A stretch of DNA of 64,000 nucleotides from Planococcus sp. CP5-4_YE. GTDB lineage: Bacteria; Bacillota; Bacilli; Bacillales_A; Planococcaceae. Position 1 is the first letter of the stretch; the number at the start of each line of letters is the position of its first letter. Of this stretch, positions 1 to 10,645 are shown one piece after another. A model generated the notes under the pieces. The model made no database searches. It saw nothing but the letters and a program-made list of their open reading frames with translations, and was not told where the DNA came from. The position numbers and the translations under genes were made by a program. The stretch covers positions 398,550-462,549 of the forward strand of contig NZ_JAHPZO010000001.1 of the NCBI RefSeq assembly GCF_019042655.1, read 5' to 3'.

Positions 1-815
1 ATAATTTGCGGTAGCGCTTTATTCGTCCACTCCCTATCATGCATCAGCAGATTCCCTCCACTATTGAGTTCAGGGGCGTTGACCATGATTTCCGTCAAAG
101 CTTCCGAATCCATATAGCCTTGCATGAAATCATAGCCGTACGTCCAGTTCATGCGTACCATGCCCTGTTCTTGGACAAGTGCTTTGCTGAACTCAGTGTT
201 TACGCCAAACGGGGCACGGAAAAACTTCGGCGCCTCTCCGATGATCGCTTCCACATGCTCATTTAATGAGACAATTTCATCTTGCTGAACGCTTTCTGTA
301 GATTGCTTCAAATTCACATGGGTGTTGGTATGATTGCCGATAGCAAAGCCCATCTCGTGAATTTTAGACAAGGTCTCTTGCTCTTCTTCTGTACCCAAGA
401 AATGCCCATTGACAAAAAAGATCGCCGGTACATCAAGTTCTTTCAAGGTTTCGGCCATTTCAAGTGAATATGTATCCGGTGCATCATCGATCGTGATTAA
501 GACTGCTTGTTCATTCGCATCCCCAATCGGTTCAACTTTTGAATTTTGCGGATTAATGCGATAGCGCGGCTCGGTCGCCTTTTCGCTGTCTTCTTCCGAT
601 GTTTGCTCTTCCTCGTTTTCCTGCTCGTCTATTTCTGCTTGATCGGATGAATCGGATTTTTCACTTGCGGATTGCTCTGATGCCACATCTTCCTCAACAT
701 CCTTTTGCGCAGATTGTTCTTGTGCTGAATCTTCCGGCTCTGAAGCAGTCTCATCAGAACAAGCCCCAAGCAGAAATACGGTACATGCTGGCAGCAGCCA
801 ATTTTGTTTTTTCAT
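1..815 (-). CDS. Polysaccharide deacetylase family lipoprotein (C-terminus cut by window edge)
   Basis: The reading frame starts at ATG 815 behind GGAGG and runs off the left edge, so the C-terminus is missing. Residues 1-19 form a lipoprotein signal ending in LGAC (Cys19). A long acidic Glu/Ser/Asp-rich spacer follows to about residue 75. The NodB-type catalytic fold is then visible: DDAPD (first metal-binding motif), HTNTHVNL (H-x3-H metal ligands), RAPFG and LMHD. It should remove N- or O-acetyl groups from a surface glycan such as peptidoglycan at the outer face of the membrane; the exact substrate cannot be read from sequence. The family and membrane anchoring are clear. Confidence 0.85.
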   Translation of the reverse strand, partial: MKKQNWLLPACTVFLLGACSDETASEPEDSAQEQSAQKDVEEDVASEQSASEKSDSSDQAEIDEQENEEEQTSEEDSEKATEPRYRINPQNSKVEPIGDANEQAVLITIDDAPDTYSLEMAETLKELDVPAIFFVNGHFLGTEEEQETLSKIHEMGFAIGNHTNTHVNLKQSTESVQQDEIVSLNEHVEAIIGEAPKFFRAPFGVNTEFSKALVQEQGMVRMNWTYGYDFMQGYMDSEALTEIMVNAPELNSGGNLLMHDREWTNKALPQI

Positions 816-865
816 AATCAACCTCCTTATGTGAAATTTTAACATAAGTAGAGCATGCAAAGAAT

Positions 866-894
866 AGAAAAAAGGACCGCATTTTGCGGTCCTT
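866..894 (-). terminator. Rho-independent terminator of the pdh operon
   Basis: AAGGACCGCA and TGCGGTCCTT pair around a 3-nt loop. On the minus strand the stem is followed by TTTTTT. It lies just after the stop of the dihydrolipoamide dehydrogenase gene. Confidence 0.85.
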
Positions 895-906
895 CTAATA
901 CTGGTA

Positions 907-2316
907 TTATTTGATGATGTGAATCGGCGTGCCTAGAGCTACTTCTGCCGCTTCCATTGTAATCTCAGCCAATGTCGGGTGAGCGTGGATCGTCATTGCG
1001 ATGTCTTCCACAGTCATGCCCGCTTCGATTGCCAAGCCAATTTCTGCAACCATGTCAGAAGCGCCCGCTCCAACGATTTGTCCACCTAGCAACAAACCAT
1101 CTTCTTTACGGGATACCAATTTCACAAAGCCTTCAGAAGAGTTCAATGACAAAGCACGGCCGTTTGCGCCAAACGGGAATTTCGCCGCTGTCACTTCAAA
1201 GCCTTCTTCTTTAGCTTGTTCTTCCGTCAAACCAACACTTGCAAGTTCAGGGTCTGTAAAGCAAACCGCTGGAATCGCCATGTAGTCAACTTCTGATTTT
1301 TCACCGGCAATCGCTTCAGCAGCAACTTTGCCTTCATAAGATGCTTTGTGCGCCAATTGAAGGCCAGCGACAATATCACCAATTGCATAAATGTTCGGGA
1401 TGCTTGTACGGCATTGCTTGTCGACTTCGATAAGCCCACGCTCGCCCATTTTGATGTTGAGCTCTTCAAGGCCCATTTCATCTGTGTTTGGACGGCGGCC
1501 GACAGTTACCAATACGTAGTCCGCGTCGATTGTTTTCTCTTCGCCGCCTGCTTCGTATGAAACCGAAACGCCTGAATCTGATTCTTCTACGCCTTTAGCA
1601 GATGCTTTTGTGATGACTTCAACGCCTTTTTTCTTCAAGCCTTTTTTGACGATGGACGTCATTTGCTTTTCGAATCCAGCAAGAATGTCTGGTGCGCCTT
1701 CAAGGATTGTTACTTCAGAACCCATATTGGCATAGGCCGTTCCAAGCTCAGTTCCGATATAGCCGCCGCCGATGACGAGCAGTTTTTTCGGTACTTCTTT
1801 CAAAGCCAATACGCCAGACGAATCGATCACGCGCTCTGAATACTTGAATGTTGGAATTTCAACTGGGCGTGAACCCGTTGCAATAATCGCGTTTTTGAAC
1901 TTATACGTTTGAGCAGAATCCGCGTCCATGATGCGGACAGTGTTTTCGTCTACGAAATATGCTTCGCCGCGGACGATTTCCACTTTATTGCCTTTTAGCA
2001 AGGACTCAACGCCGCCAGTCAATTTCTTAACGACGCTGTCTTTGAACGATTGCGCTTTTTCGAAGTTCAAAGAAACTTCTTTTGCCACGATGCCCATATC
2101 ATCAGAATGCTGGGCTTCTTCAAAACGGTGGCCGACAGAGATCATCGCTTTTGAAGGGATACAGCCGACGTTCAAACAAACGCCGCCGATGTATTCTTTC
2201 TCAACGATGGTCACTTTTTGGCCAGTCTGTGCTGCACGGATAGCTGCGACATAGCCGCCAGGGCCTGAGCCGATGACGAGCGTGTCTGTTTCGATTGGGA
2301 AATCTCCTACTACCAT
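907..2316 (-). CDS. pdhD: Dihydrolipoamide dehydrogenase, E3 of pyruvate dehydrogenase
   Basis: This 469-residue flavoprotein reoxidises dihydrolipoamide on E2 and passes electrons through FAD to NAD+. The FAD fold starts at [10 protein letters not shown] (from residue 16), the redox disulfide is C47-LNVG-C52, an NAD fold with GGGYIG lies near residue 180, and the C-terminal HAHPTLAE supplies the catalytic His446/Glu451 pair. It is the last gene of the pdhABCD operon, 5 nt after pdhC, with GGAGGCG upstream of ATG. Such E3 subunits often also serve other 2-oxoacid dehydrogenases. Length and motifs match the family fully. Confidence 0.97.
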   Translation of the reverse strand: MVVGDFPIETDTLVIGSGPGGYVAAIRAAQTGQKVTIVEKEYIGGVCLNVGCIPSKAMISVGHRFEEAQHSDDMGIVAKEVSLNFEKAQSFKDSVVKKLTGGVESLLKGNKVEIVRGEAYFVDENTVRIMDADSAQTYKFKNAIIATGSRPVEIPTFKYSERVIDSSGVLALKEVPKKLLVIGGGYIGTELGTAYANMGSEVTILEGAPDILAGFEKQMTSIVKKGLKKKGVEVITKASAKGVEESDSGVSVSYEAGGEEKTIDADYVLVTVGRRPNTDEMGLEELNIKMGERGLIEVDKQCRTSIPNIYAIGDIVAGLQLAHKASYEGKVAAEAIAGEKSEVDYMAIPAVCFTDPELASVGLTEEQAKEEGFEVTAAKFPFGANGRALSLNSSEGFVKLVSRKEDGLLLGGQIVGAGASDMVAEIGLAIEAGMTVEDIAMTIHAHPTLAEITMEAAEVALGTPIHIIK

Positions 2317-2321
2317 AAGTT

Positions 2322-3713
2322 TTACGCCTCCATTAATAGTAATTCTGGTTCACTTAACAAACGCTTGATGTGATTTAATGCATGCTGTGCAGTTGCTCCA
2401 TCGATCATACGGTGATCGAAGCTCAAGGACAATGCTAACACAGGAGCTGCTACAATTTCACCATTTTTCACTACCGGTTTTTCAGCAATGCGCCCGATGC
2501 CCAAAATAGCAACTTCCGGGTGATTGATGACTGGCGTGAACCATTGACCGCCTGCAGATCCGATATTCGTAATCGAGCATGAAGCGCCTTTCATTTCAGC
2601 AGAGGACAATTTGCCATCACGCGCTTTTGTTGCCAATTGGTTGATTTCGTCTGAAATCGCGAAAACGGATTTGCGGTCTGCATTTTTGATGACCGGAACA
2701 AGCAAGCCTTTATCCGTGTCTGCAGCAATCCCGATATTGAAGTAATGCTTGTGGATCACTTCTCCGGTTTCATCGTCGAACGACGTGTTAAGTGCCGGGA
2801 ATTCACGCAATGTGCTGACCAAAGCTTTGACCACATATGGCAAATACGTCAGCTTGATTTCTTTTTCTGCAGCGATGTCTTTGAACTTTTTGCGGTGTGC
2901 AACGAGTTCGGTTACATCGACTTCGTCCATCAATGCAACGTGCGGAGCCGTGTGTTTCGAATGCACCATCGCTTTGGCGATTGCTTTACGCATACCGGAC
3001 ATTTTTTCGCGAGTTTCTGGGAATTCGCCTTCTGGAGCAGCTGCTGCAGGGGCTTCTTTTGTTTCTGTTGTTTCTTGTGAAGCTGTTTCCTGCTCTGCTG
3101 CAGGAGCTTCTTGTTCCTGCCCGCCTTCCAAGAACGCTTCGATATCTTGCTTCATGATGCGGCCGTTGTCTCCAGACCCTTTGACTTTCTTGATATCGAC
3201 TTCTTTTTCACGAGCAAATTTACGCACAGATGGCATCGCGATGACGCGTTTATTCGGATCGCTGTCAGCTTCATCGGCTTGAGGCTGGTCGCCTGCGCCA
3301 GTTTCTCCTTCTGGCTTGCTTTCAGGAGCCGGCTCTTTTTCGACGTTTTCGCCAGATTCAGCTGTGCCTGCCTGAACCTGCTCTTCTGTCTCTTCCTGCG
3401 TTTCCTCTTGTTTTGCTTCCGGGGCAGGTTTTTCCTCGTCGTCTTTTCCGCCCTTGAAGTGGACGTCATCTGCATCCGGAGAATCGATCTTCACGAGTAC
3501 ATCCCCGACGACTGCGACTGTTCCTTCTTCTACAAGCACTTCTTCGATGGTTCCTGAAACAGGAGACGGGATTTCTACGACCGCTTTATCATTCTGTACT
3601 TCACACAGAATATCATCTTCTTCGATCGTGTCTCCGGCCTTGATAAACCATTTTACTATTTCACCTTCGTGGATACCTTCACCGATATCCGGCAATCGAA
3701 ATTCAAAAGCCAT
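2322..3713 (-). CDS. pdhC: Dihydrolipoyllysine acetyltransferase, E2 of pyruvate dehydrogenase
   Basis: A 463-residue core subunit that accepts the acetyl group on lipoate and transfers it to CoA. One lipoyl domain (1-78, lipoylated Lys43 in NDKA), an acidic flexible linker (80-155), the peripheral-subunit-binding domain (157-195, with VRKFA and GRIMKQDI), a second Ala/Glu/Pro linker (196-235), then the acyltransferase core with HRMIDG (His434, Asp438) can be seen. An in-frame ATG lies 14 codons upstream, but the family starts at [13 protein letters not shown], which has AAAGGGTG at good distance, so 3713 is chosen. Confidence 0.96.
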   Translation of the reverse strand: MAFEFRLPDIGEGIHEGEIVKWFIKAGDTIEEDDILCEVQNDKAVVEIPSPVSGTIEEVLVEEGTVAVVGDVLVKIDSPDADDVHFKGGKDDEEKPAPEAKQEETQEETEEQVQAGTAESGENVEKEPAPESKPEGETGAGDQPQADEADSDPNKRVIAMPSVRKFAREKEVDIKKVKGSGDNGRIMKQDIEAFLEGGQEQEAPAAEQETASQETTETKEAPAAAAPEGEFPETREKMSGMRKAIAKAMVHSKHTAPHVALMDEVDVTELVAHRKKFKDIAAEKEIKLTYLPYVVKALVSTLREFPALNTSFDDETGEVIHKHYFNIGIAADTDKGLLVPVIKNADRKSVFAISDEINQLATKARDGKLSSAEMKGASCSITNIGSAGGQWFTPVINHPEVAILGIGRIAEKPVVKNGEIVAAPVLALSLSFDHRMIDGATAQHALNHIKRLLSEPELLLMEA

Positions 3714-3755
3714 TCTAGTCACCCTTTCTATTGTACATTCGATACGGCGCGCCAT

Positions 3756-3884
3756 AAGGAATGCTGCTATTTAGCAATGATTCAGCACCGGCTTTCACAA
3801 TACGAAAGCCAGTTCAACTGAATTCAGGCTGTTTTTCTAATTTTGCACGGGAAAGAGCGGCGTTTTAAAGCCGCTATCTAGCAA
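3756..3884 (-). promoter_or_regulatory. pdhB-pdhC spacer with two small hairpins
   Basis: The 129-nt gap separates pdhB from pdhC inside an otherwise tight operon. It holds two inverted repeats: GGCTTTC/GAAAGCC at 3790-3810 and AGCGGC/GCCGCT at 3856-3875. Neither has a clear T-run, so they look more like an mRNA processing or stabilising site, or a partial attenuator, than a full terminator. An internal promoter for pdhC is possible but I see no strong one. Confidence 0.45.
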
Positions 3885-4862
3885 TTAGAAATTCAGTACT
3901 TTTTTCGCTGTTTCTACTATATCCTTTGCATTCGGCAGCCAAACTTGCTCAGCTTGCGAGAATGGGAAGACAGAGTCCGGCGCTGTTACGCGGAGAACAG
4001 GAGCTTCAAGGCTCAAGATTGCGCGGTCGTTGATCTCAGCTACAACATTCGCTGCAATTCCAGCTTGTTTTTGCGCTTCTTGCACAACGATTGCACGGTT
4101 CGTCTTTTCAACAGATGCGATAATCGCTTCGATATCAAGTGGCTGAACTGTGCGTAAATCGACGACTTCCACTGAATGCCCATCTTTCTCCAATTCTTCA
4201 GCTGCTTTCACGCTTTCTTGTACCATCGCACCGTAAGTGATGATGGAAAGGTCTGTACCTTCACGCTTTACGTCCGCTTTACCGAGTGGAATCGTGTATT
4301 CTTCTTCCGGCACTTCTTGGCGGAATGAACGATACAACTTCATGTGCTCGAGGAAAATGACAGGATCGTTATCGCGGATCGCTGAAATCAACAAGCCTTT
4401 TGCATCGTATGGTGTTGATGGGATGACTACTTTCAAGCCAGGTTGTGAGGCCATGAGCCCTTCCAAAGAATCAGCGTGCATTTCCGGCGTGTGGACGCCG
4501 CCGCCGAATGGAGAACGGATTGTTACCGGCGATGTCAATGTGCCCCCGCTGCGGTAGCGCATACGTGCCATTTGACCACTAATGGAGTCCATGACTTCGA
4601 ATACGAAACCAAAGAACTGGATTTCTGGAACTGGGCGATAGCCTTGCAATCCAAGGCCGATCGCTAGACCGCCGATTCCTGACTCAGCGAGTGGCGTATC
4701 GAATACGCGGTCTTCGCCGAATTCTTTTTGCAAACCTTCAGTTGCGCGGAATACACCGCCGTTATTACCTACGTCTTCACCGAAAACCAGAACATTTTCA
4801 TCATTTTTCATTTCTGTTTTCAGAGCGTCCGTAATCGCTTGGATCATCGTCATTTGTGCCAT
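3885..4862 (-). CDS. pdhB: Pyruvate dehydrogenase E1 component, beta subunit
   Basis: A 325-residue transketolase-like subunit that forms the thiamine diphosphate site together with E1 alpha and decarboxylates pyruvate. It starts [10 protein letters not shown], contains FGEDVG near residue 28, the [13 protein letters not shown] segment, and ends with the transketolase C-terminal domain (QEAQKQAGI onwards). Its length is typical. It begins 3 nt after pdhA with AAAGGAG overlapping the end of that gene, so the two E1 chains are probably made in equal amounts by translational coupling. Confidence 0.96.
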   Translation of the reverse strand: MAQMTMIQAITDALKTEMKNDENVLVFGEDVGNNGGVFRATEGLQKEFGEDRVFDTPLAESGIGGLAIGLGLQGYRPVPEIQFFGFVFEVMDSISGQMARMRYRSGGTLTSPVTIRSPFGGGVHTPEMHADSLEGLMASQPGLKVVIPSTPYDAKGLLISAIRDNDPVIFLEHMKLYRSFRQEVPEEEYTIPLGKADVKREGTDLSIITYGAMVQESVKAAEELEKDGHSVEVVDLRTVQPLDIEAIIASVEKTNRAIVVQEAQKQAGIAANVVAEINDRAILSLEAPVLRVTAPDSVFPFSQAEQVWLPNAKDIVETAKKVLNF

Positions 4863-4865
4863 GGC

Positions 4866-5993
<1,128 letters not shown>

Positions 5994-6050
5994 TTATCTG
6001 TATTAAAATTTTAACACTAGCTTAGTGATACAATCGCCACATTCTTTTTC

Positions 6051-6079
6051 AGTATACGCCACCGCAATATTACGGTCAA
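6051..6079 (-). promoter_or_regulatory. Sigma-A promoter for pdhA
   Basis: On the minus strand TTGACC and TATACT are separated by 17 nt. The start would fall about 65 nt upstream of pdhA. The match and spacing are close to consensus. Confidence 0.75.
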
Positions 6080-6096
6080 TCATTGAAGAACAATAC

Positions 6097-6124
6097 ATTA
6101 TACGTGTATACCCATTTTGGTAAA
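6097..6124 (-). promoter_or_regulatory. Second possible promoter for pdhA
   Basis: TTTACC, 16 nt, then a perfect TATAAT on the minus strand, about 45 nt upstream of the better pdhA promoter. Tandem promoters would allow two inputs to the operon. The -35 is only partial. Confidence 0.45.
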
Positions 6125-6166
6125 TCTTAAAAAACACATGTAACTGTACTACAAACAAAACACCAC

Positions 6167-6182
6167 CTGTATTATAATACAG
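6167..6182. repeat. 16-bp perfect palindrome upstream of pdhA
   Basis: CTGTATTATAATACAG reads identically on both strands and contains TATAAT. It lies between the ykyA terminator and the pdhA promoters. It could bind a dimeric regulator or be chance in AT-rich DNA. Confidence 0.5.
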
Positions 6183-6208
6183 TGAAACTCCATAACACTT
6201 TTATAGCA

Positions 6209-6234
6209 CAGAAAAAAGCAGCCATAGCGGCTGC
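6209..6234 (-). terminator. Terminator of ykyA
   Basis: On the minus strand AGCAGCC and GGCTGCT flank GCTAT, followed by TTTTTTC. It starts directly after the ykyA stop codon. Confidence 0.85.
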
Positions 6235-6879
6235 TCAGTCGTTTTCTGCATTCATTTTTTCAATGGTTTCGTTTTTCAGTTCATTGAACTGTTCCGTCTG
6301 TTTATTAAAGGCTGTCACGGCTTCTTGTACCAACTCATTCTGTTCATTTACTTCATTGGTCTTGTCTTGAAGAGTCGCAAGTTCCATATCTTCTTCTGCC
6401 ACCATTGCATACAACTGTTTCTGATGCTCGATTAATGTCTGATAAGCATCCGTGAATTCCCCGTGTTTTGCAAAGCGCTCATCCATTTGCTCTTTCAGCG
6501 CTTCGAGATCCGACTGGACTGCTTCATCTTCCGTTTCTTCTATCAATTCATCGATTCCGGCAAACTCTTCTGCCGCACTTTGCATCGATTCGCGTTCTGT
6601 CTCCAATAGTTCAAGCCGCTCATCGGCGGAAGCGATCGCTTCTTGAGATTTCTCTTCCACTTCTGCCTGCTGTTCTTTGGTTAAGGCCATAATCGACTCG
6701 AAGATCTCTTGTTCTTTCTGTTCACGGCTTTGCAATTCACTTTGTACATCTCGGTATTCGGCTTCCTCTTCGAAAGTCGTCTCCAGAATTTCGTTCAGCT
6801 GTTCTTCTGTAGACGCCCCTGAACATGCCGAAAGAAAGAGTGTGCCGGTCAAAACTATGGCGATGGCTATTTTCTTCAC
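6235..6879 (-). CDS. ykyA: YkyA-type cell-envelope lipoprotein
   Basis: The 214-residue product starts at GTG 6879 behind AAGGGGG; an upstream in-frame ATG at 6903 lacks a site. A lipoprotein signal ends in LSAC (Cys19). The rest is almost entirely charged and helical, rich in Glu/Gln/Lys, and likely a long coiled coil on the outer membrane face. In B. subtilis ykyA lies between defB and pdhA exactly as here, which supports the name. Function is unknown beyond a putative cell-wall-binding role. It is not part of the PDH complex. Confidence 0.85.
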   Translation of the reverse strand: MKKIAIAIVLTGTLFLSACSGASTEEQLNEILETTFEEEAEYRDVQSELQSREQKEQEIFESIMALTKEQQAEVEEKSQEAIASADERLELLETERESMQSAAEEFAGIDELIEETEDEAVQSDLEALKEQMDERFAKHGEFTDAYQTLIEHQKQLYAMVAEEDMELATLQDKTNEVNEQNELVQEAVTAFNKQTEQFNELKNETIEKMNAEND

Positions 6880-6909
6880 AATAAAGTCCCCCTTGATTTC
6901 CATGAATTA

Positions 6910-6938
6910 ACTATAGAATGAATTCCAACAAAATACAA
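6910..6938 (-). promoter_or_regulatory. Probable promoter of ykyA
   Basis: TTGTAT, 17 nt, TATAGT on the minus strand, about 30 nt upstream of the GTG start. It lies in the divergent spacer shared with def. Confidence 0.5.
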
Positions 6939-7025
6939 TAACTGAAAGAGCTTTTTCTTTTTTCAAAAATGGCATCATACGCTACAATAGGGATAATAGA
7001 GAGCACCATGAAAGGATGAACATAC

Positions 7026-7598
7026 GTGATTTTGATGAATGACATTATTCGCGAAGGGCACCCCACTCTTCGCAAGAAAGCCGAAGAGGTTAAGCTCCCG
7101 CTTTCCAAAGAAGACCAACAGCTCGGTGAAGAGCTGCTGGAATATGTAAAGAACAGCCAGGATGACGAGCTAGCTGAAAAATACGATTTGCGCCCAGGCG
7201 TAGGAATCGCTGCCCCCCAGATCGACATCTCCAAACGGATTTTCGCTTTGCATTTTGACGAACATTCCGGAGAGAATTTGAGCCTGGTGGCAGTGAATCC
7301 GAAAATCGTCAGCCATTCTGTGGAGAAAGCCTATTTATCGGGCGGCGAAGGGTGTCTGTCCGTCGACCGTTCGGTTCCGGGATATGTCCCGCGTTATGCC
7401 CGTATCACCGTCAAGGGATACACGCTTTCCGGCGAACCGTTTAAGATGCGTTTGAAAGGCTTGACCGCAATTGCCTTCCAACATGAACTCGATCATTTGA
7501 ACGGCATCATGTTCTACGACCATATCAATCCGAACGACCCGTTCCAGGAAGTCGAAAATGCTTCGGCCATCGACCTTCAAACCGAAACCGTGGAATGA
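7026..7598 (+). CDS. def: Peptide deformylase (type 2, Gram-positive)
   Basis: A metalloenzyme of 190 residues that removes the formyl group from the initiator methionine of new proteins. All three motifs are present: GVGIAAPQ (58-65), EGCLSV (metal ligand Cys110) and HELDH (His153, Glu154, His157). The insertion between motifs I and II and the length fit the type 2 enzymes of Gram-positives. GTG 7026 has AAAGGATG seven bases upstream and is preferred over ATG 7035. It is divergent from ykyA, as defB is in B. subtilis. Confidence 0.96.
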   Translation: MILMNDIIREGHPTLRKKAEEVKLPLSKEDQQLGEELLEYVKNSQDDELAEKYDLRPGVGIAAPQIDISKRIFALHFDEHSGENLSLVAVNPKIVSHSVEKAYLSGGEGCLSVDRSVPGYVPRYARITVKGYTLSGEPFKMRLKGLTAIAFQHELDHLNGIMFYDHINPNDPFQEVENASAIDLQTETVE

Positions 7599-7599
7599 C

Positions 7600-7635
7600 A
7601 AAACCCCGCCGCCCAATTTTGGGGAGCGGGGTTTT
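7600..7635. terminator. Bidirectional terminator between def and ykrA
   Basis: AAAACCCCGC and GCGGGGTTTT form a stem around a 16-nt loop. T4 follows on either strand, so it can serve both converging genes. Confidence 0.8.
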
Positions 7636-7662
7636 GTATGGGAATTTCAACTCCTCCACTAA

Positions 7663-8445
7663 CTAAAAAAGTTGACGGCTCAAGCCGAGAAATTCGAACG
7701 CACTCGCGAGCCCGCCTTCGTTTACATGCCCTGTGATATGGTTCGCGCGTTTCTTCGTTTCTTCGTGGCCGTTCGCCATCGCAACGCTGAAGCCAGCGAT
7801 TTCCATCATTTGAAGATCATTCAATCCGTCGCCGAATGCAATCGTATCTTCCAGGCGATGGCCAGTCGCACGGATCAATTGTTTAATGCCCTCCGCTTTG
7901 CTGCCGCCTTTCGGGAGAATATCGCATGATACACGGTGCCAACGGACAAAATCGACGTCACCGAATTCTTCACGGTATTGGCTTTCTTCATGCTCTTCGC
8001 AGAATACCAGCGCTTGGTACACATCGTTCGTGCGGTAAAAGTCTTTATCCATTTCCGGATGCGGGAACTTCAAGCTCTTGATGCTTTCGTCGATGTCCGG
8101 ATGAAAATCGGTGGATGACACCATTTTATGTTCATTCAAGAAGACCAACGGATGGTTGCGCTGCTCTGCAAATGCCAGCACTTTCTCCAAGGTTTCGGCA
8201 CCGATTGCCTGTTTGTGCACCGCTTCATTTTCGAACGCGATGTACTGGCCATTGAACGTGATATACGTATCAATCGATAATTCCTCGAGCAACGAGCCGA
8301 TCATGAACGGTGCACGGCCCGTCGCAATGGCTAAATGGTGGCCATTCGCACGAGCTGCAATCAATGCTTGTTTTGTCGCTTCAGGCAGTTGCTTATTCGT
8401 ATCAAGCAAGGTGCCATCGATATCCAATAATAATAATTTTGACAT
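7663..8445 (-). CDS. ykrA: Cof-type HAD-superfamily phosphatase
   Basis: A 260-residue HAD hydrolase, probably a sugar-phosphate or flavin-nucleotide phosphatase in the cytosol; substrates of this group are broad. Motif I is DIDGT (nucleophile Asp8, acid Asp10) and motif IV is GDGLNDLQM. The cap domain between them is of the Cof (C2b) kind. The open frame extends upstream to 8523, but ATG 8445 has GGAG at correct distance and begins directly before the HAD fold, so it is used. ykrA sits next to the deformylase gene in B. subtilis too. Confidence 0.88.
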   Translation of the reverse strand: MSKLLLLDIDGTLLDTNKQLPEATKQALIAARANGHHLAIATGRAPFMIGSLLEELSIDTYITFNGQYIAFENEAVHKQAIGAETLEKVLAFAEQRNHPLVFLNEHKMVSSTDFHPDIDESIKSLKFPHPEMDKDFYRTNDVYQALVFCEEHEESQYREEFGDVDFVRWHRVSCDILPKGGSKAEGIKQLIRATGHRLEDTIAFGDGLNDLQMMEIAGFSVAMANGHEETKKRANHITGHVNEGGLASAFEFLGLSRQLF

Positions 8446-8538
8446 ATTTCTATCTCCAATCTTTTGAGGTGTTTGCTGATACGACCTCTTTTCTTTTGTC
8501 AGAAAAAACAGTATACTATACATAAGGAGTGGTGGGCC

Positions 8539-8610
8539 ATGCTGAAACGGTTGAAACGCAGACTACTCAGACAGCTCAACGGCATTATGAACAAAAAGAA
8601 GATAGCATAA
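8539..8610 (+). CDS. Possible 23-residue basic peptide
   Basis: ATG 8539 follows AAGGAG and encodes MLKRLKRRLLRQLNGIMN plus a short lysine-rich end. Nine residues are Lys or Arg and the hydrophobic ones alternate as in an amphipathic helix. A hairpin with a T-rich tail follows at 8622, suggesting a separate transcript. No known family is recognised. The upstream promoter is poor (TATACT at 8512 would start transcription almost at the ribosome site), so this may be chance. Confidence 0.4.
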   Translation: MLKRLKRRLLRQLNGIMNKKKIA

Positions 8611-8621
8611 GGTTTGTTTCG

Positions 8622-8657
8622 GCCCTTCTTAATAAATAGGAGGGCTATTCTTTATTT
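8622..8657 (+). terminator. Terminator after the small basic ORF
   Basis: GCCCTTCT and AGGAGGGC pair over 8 bp with one G-U wobble around an 8-nt loop. The tail TATTCTTTATTTT is T-rich though interrupted. Confidence 0.6.
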
Positions 8658-8724
8658 TAAAACAATGACATGATAATATAAAGAAAGTGCATTTATATTG
8701 AACGTGGAAAAAGGAGAGCAAAAT

Positions 8725-8940
8725 ATGATTTATAAAGTATATTACCAAGAAAACCGTTTAGAAGTACCAGTTCGTGAAAACACAAAAAGTTTATATGTAG
8801 AAGCTTCCACCGAGCGGGAAGTCCGTCACCACCTGAAGGACCGCAACTTCAATATCGAGCTCGTGCAGCTTTTGGAAGGCCAGCACCTCGAATATGAACA
8901 AGCCTCCCAAGATTATCAAGTGGAGTCTATCGAAGCCTAA
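8725..8940 (+). CDS. rpoY: RNA polymerase epsilon subunit
   Basis: A 71-residue protein of the DUF1447/RpoY family ([19 protein letters not shown] start) that copurifies with RNA polymerase in Firmicutes and is reported to protect against phage-inhibitor-like effects. ATG 8725 follows AAAGGAGAG; the frame is open nine codons further up but without a site. Its stop overlaps the rnjA start by one base (TAATG), so the two are translationally coupled. The rpoY-rnjA order is conserved across Bacillales. Confidence 0.93.
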   Translation: MIYKVYYQENRLEVPVRENTKSLYVEASTEREVRHHLKDRNFNIELVQLLEGQHLEYEQASQDYQVESIEA

Positions 8941-10607
8941 TGAAATTTGTAAAAAATGATCAAACAGCTGTTTTCGCGCTCGGCGGACTGGGCGAAATCG
9001 GCAAAAATACTTATGGCGTCCAATTTCAGGATGAAATCATCCTTATTGATGCTGGCATCAAATTCCCGGAAGACGATTTGCTCGGAATCGATTACGTCAT
9101 CCCGGATTACACTTATCTAGTCAAAAACGCTGATAAAATTAAGGGCCTATTTGTCACTCATGGCCACGAAGACCATATCGGCGGCATCCCTTACTTGCTC
9201 AAGCAAGTTAACATGCCGGTCTACGGCGGTAAGCTAGCACTTGGCTTGTTGCGTAAAAAACTGGAAGAACACGGCTTGTTGCGCCAAACGAAAATGATTG
9301 AAATTGAAGAGGAAGATGTCATTAAATTCCGTAAAACTTCGGTCAGTTTCTTCCGCACGACCCACAGTATCCCAGATTCATTCGGCGTGGTCGTCAAAAC
9401 ACCGCCCGGCAGCATCGTCCATACGGGTGACTTTAAATTCGATTTCACTCCAGTCGGCGAGCCGGCCAATCTCTTGAAGATGGCCCAAATCGGCAGTGAA
9501 GGCGTTTTATGCCTATTGTCCGACTCGACAAACGCAGAAATCCCTAATTTCACCATGTCCGAACGCAAAGTCGGCGAGACCATCAAAGACATAATGAGGA
9601 AAGTCGAAGGACGCTTAATTTTCGCAACGTTTGCTTCCAATATTTACCGACTGCAACAAGTGACGGATGAAGCGGTGCGTCAAGGCCGTAAAATTGCCGT
9701 TTTCGGCCGCAGTATGGATAATGCCATGACGATTGGCCGTGAACTCGGCTATATCACGGCACCTGAAGATGCATTTATCGATACGCAAACCTTGAACCGC
9801 ATGCCTGCCGATAAAGTCGTCATCCTATGTACTGGTTCCCAGGGCGAACCGATGGCTGCGCTGTCACGGATCGCCAACGGCACCCACCGCCAAATCCAGA
9901 TTCAACCGAATGATACGGTCGTCTTCTCGTCTTCCCCGATTCCGGGCAATACGAGCAGCGTTAACCGCACCATCAACCTATTGTTCCGTGCAGGGGCTGA
10001 TGTCATCCATGGTTCATTGAATGATATCCATACTTCCGGGCACGGTTCACAAGAGGAAAACAAATTGATGCTGCGTTTGATCAAGCCGAAATACTTCATG
10101 CCGATCCACGGTGAATACCGTATGCAGGCTCAACATGCAGAACTCGCAGTAGATTGCGATGTTCCGCGTAAAAACACCTTCATCATGGAAAATGGCGATG
10201 TTTTGGCTCTTGGCCAAGACGAAGCTTCTGTTGCGGGCCGCATTCCTTCCGGTGATGTTTACATCGACGGCAGCGGAATCGGCGATATCGGCAATATCGT
10301 CCTGCGTGACCGCCGTGTGCTGTCTGAAGAAGGACTGGTCATCGTCGTTGTCAGCGTCGACAAGAAGAAAAGCCGCATGGTTTCAGGACCTGACCTCATT
10401 TCACGCGGGTTCGTCTATATGCGCGAATCCGGCACGATGATTTACGAGGCACAGCAAATGCTGAACCGCCACTTGAATAAAAAAATCCACAGCAAAAATA
10501 CTGACTGGGCTGAACTGAAGACCGAAATTTCAGATGTTCTTGGGCCGTACCTTTACGAAAAAACAAAACGCCGCCCGATGATTCTCCCAGTCATCATGGA
10601 AGTATAA
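8940..10607 (+). CDS. rnjA: Ribonuclease J1
   Basis: A 555-residue metallo-beta-lactamase/beta-CASP nuclease with 5'-3' exo and endoribonuclease activity, central to mRNA decay and rRNA maturation. The zinc motif HGHEDH is at residues 74-79. Other landmarks are HTGDFKFD, the beta-CASP domain near GRSMDNA, STNAE, the late HGEYRM motif, and the C-terminal dimerisation domain ending [13 protein letters not shown]. Length equals that of B. subtilis RNase J1. It is coupled to rpoY and ends in a strong terminator. Confidence 0.97.
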   Translation: MKFVKNDQTAVFALGGLGEIGKNTYGVQFQDEIILIDAGIKFPEDDLLGIDYVIPDYTYLVKNADKIKGLFVTHGHEDHIGGIPYLLKQVNMPVYGGKLALGLLRKKLEEHGLLRQTKMIEIEEEDVIKFRKTSVSFFRTTHSIPDSFGVVVKTPPGSIVHTGDFKFDFTPVGEPANLLKMAQIGSEGVLCLLSDSTNAEIPNFTMSERKVGETIKDIMRKVEGRLIFATFASNIYRLQQVTDEAVRQGRKIAVFGRSMDNAMTIGRELGYITAPEDAFIDTQTLNRMPADKVVILCTGSQGEPMAALSRIANGTHRQIQIQPNDTVVFSSSPIPGNTSSVNRTINLLFRAGADVIHGSLNDIHTSGHGSQEENKLMLRLIKPKYFMPIHGEYRMQAQHAELAVDCDVPRKNTFIMENGDVLALGQDEASVAGRIPSGDVYIDGSGIGDIGNIVLRDRRVLSEEGLVIVVVSVDKKKSRMVSGPDLISRGFVYMRESGTMIYEAQQMLNRHLNKKIHSKNTDWAELKTEISDVLGPYLYEKTKRRPMILPVIMEV

Positions 10608-10637
10608 AAAAGAAGCCCTCAGCGGCTTCTTTTTTTT
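10608..10637. terminator. Bidirectional terminator between rnjA and ktrC
   Basis: AGAAGCC/GGCTTCT hairpin with T7 on the plus strand and T6 on the minus strand. It serves the converging rnjA and ktrC genes. Confidence 0.88.
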
Positions 10638-10645
10638 TGCCTTAT

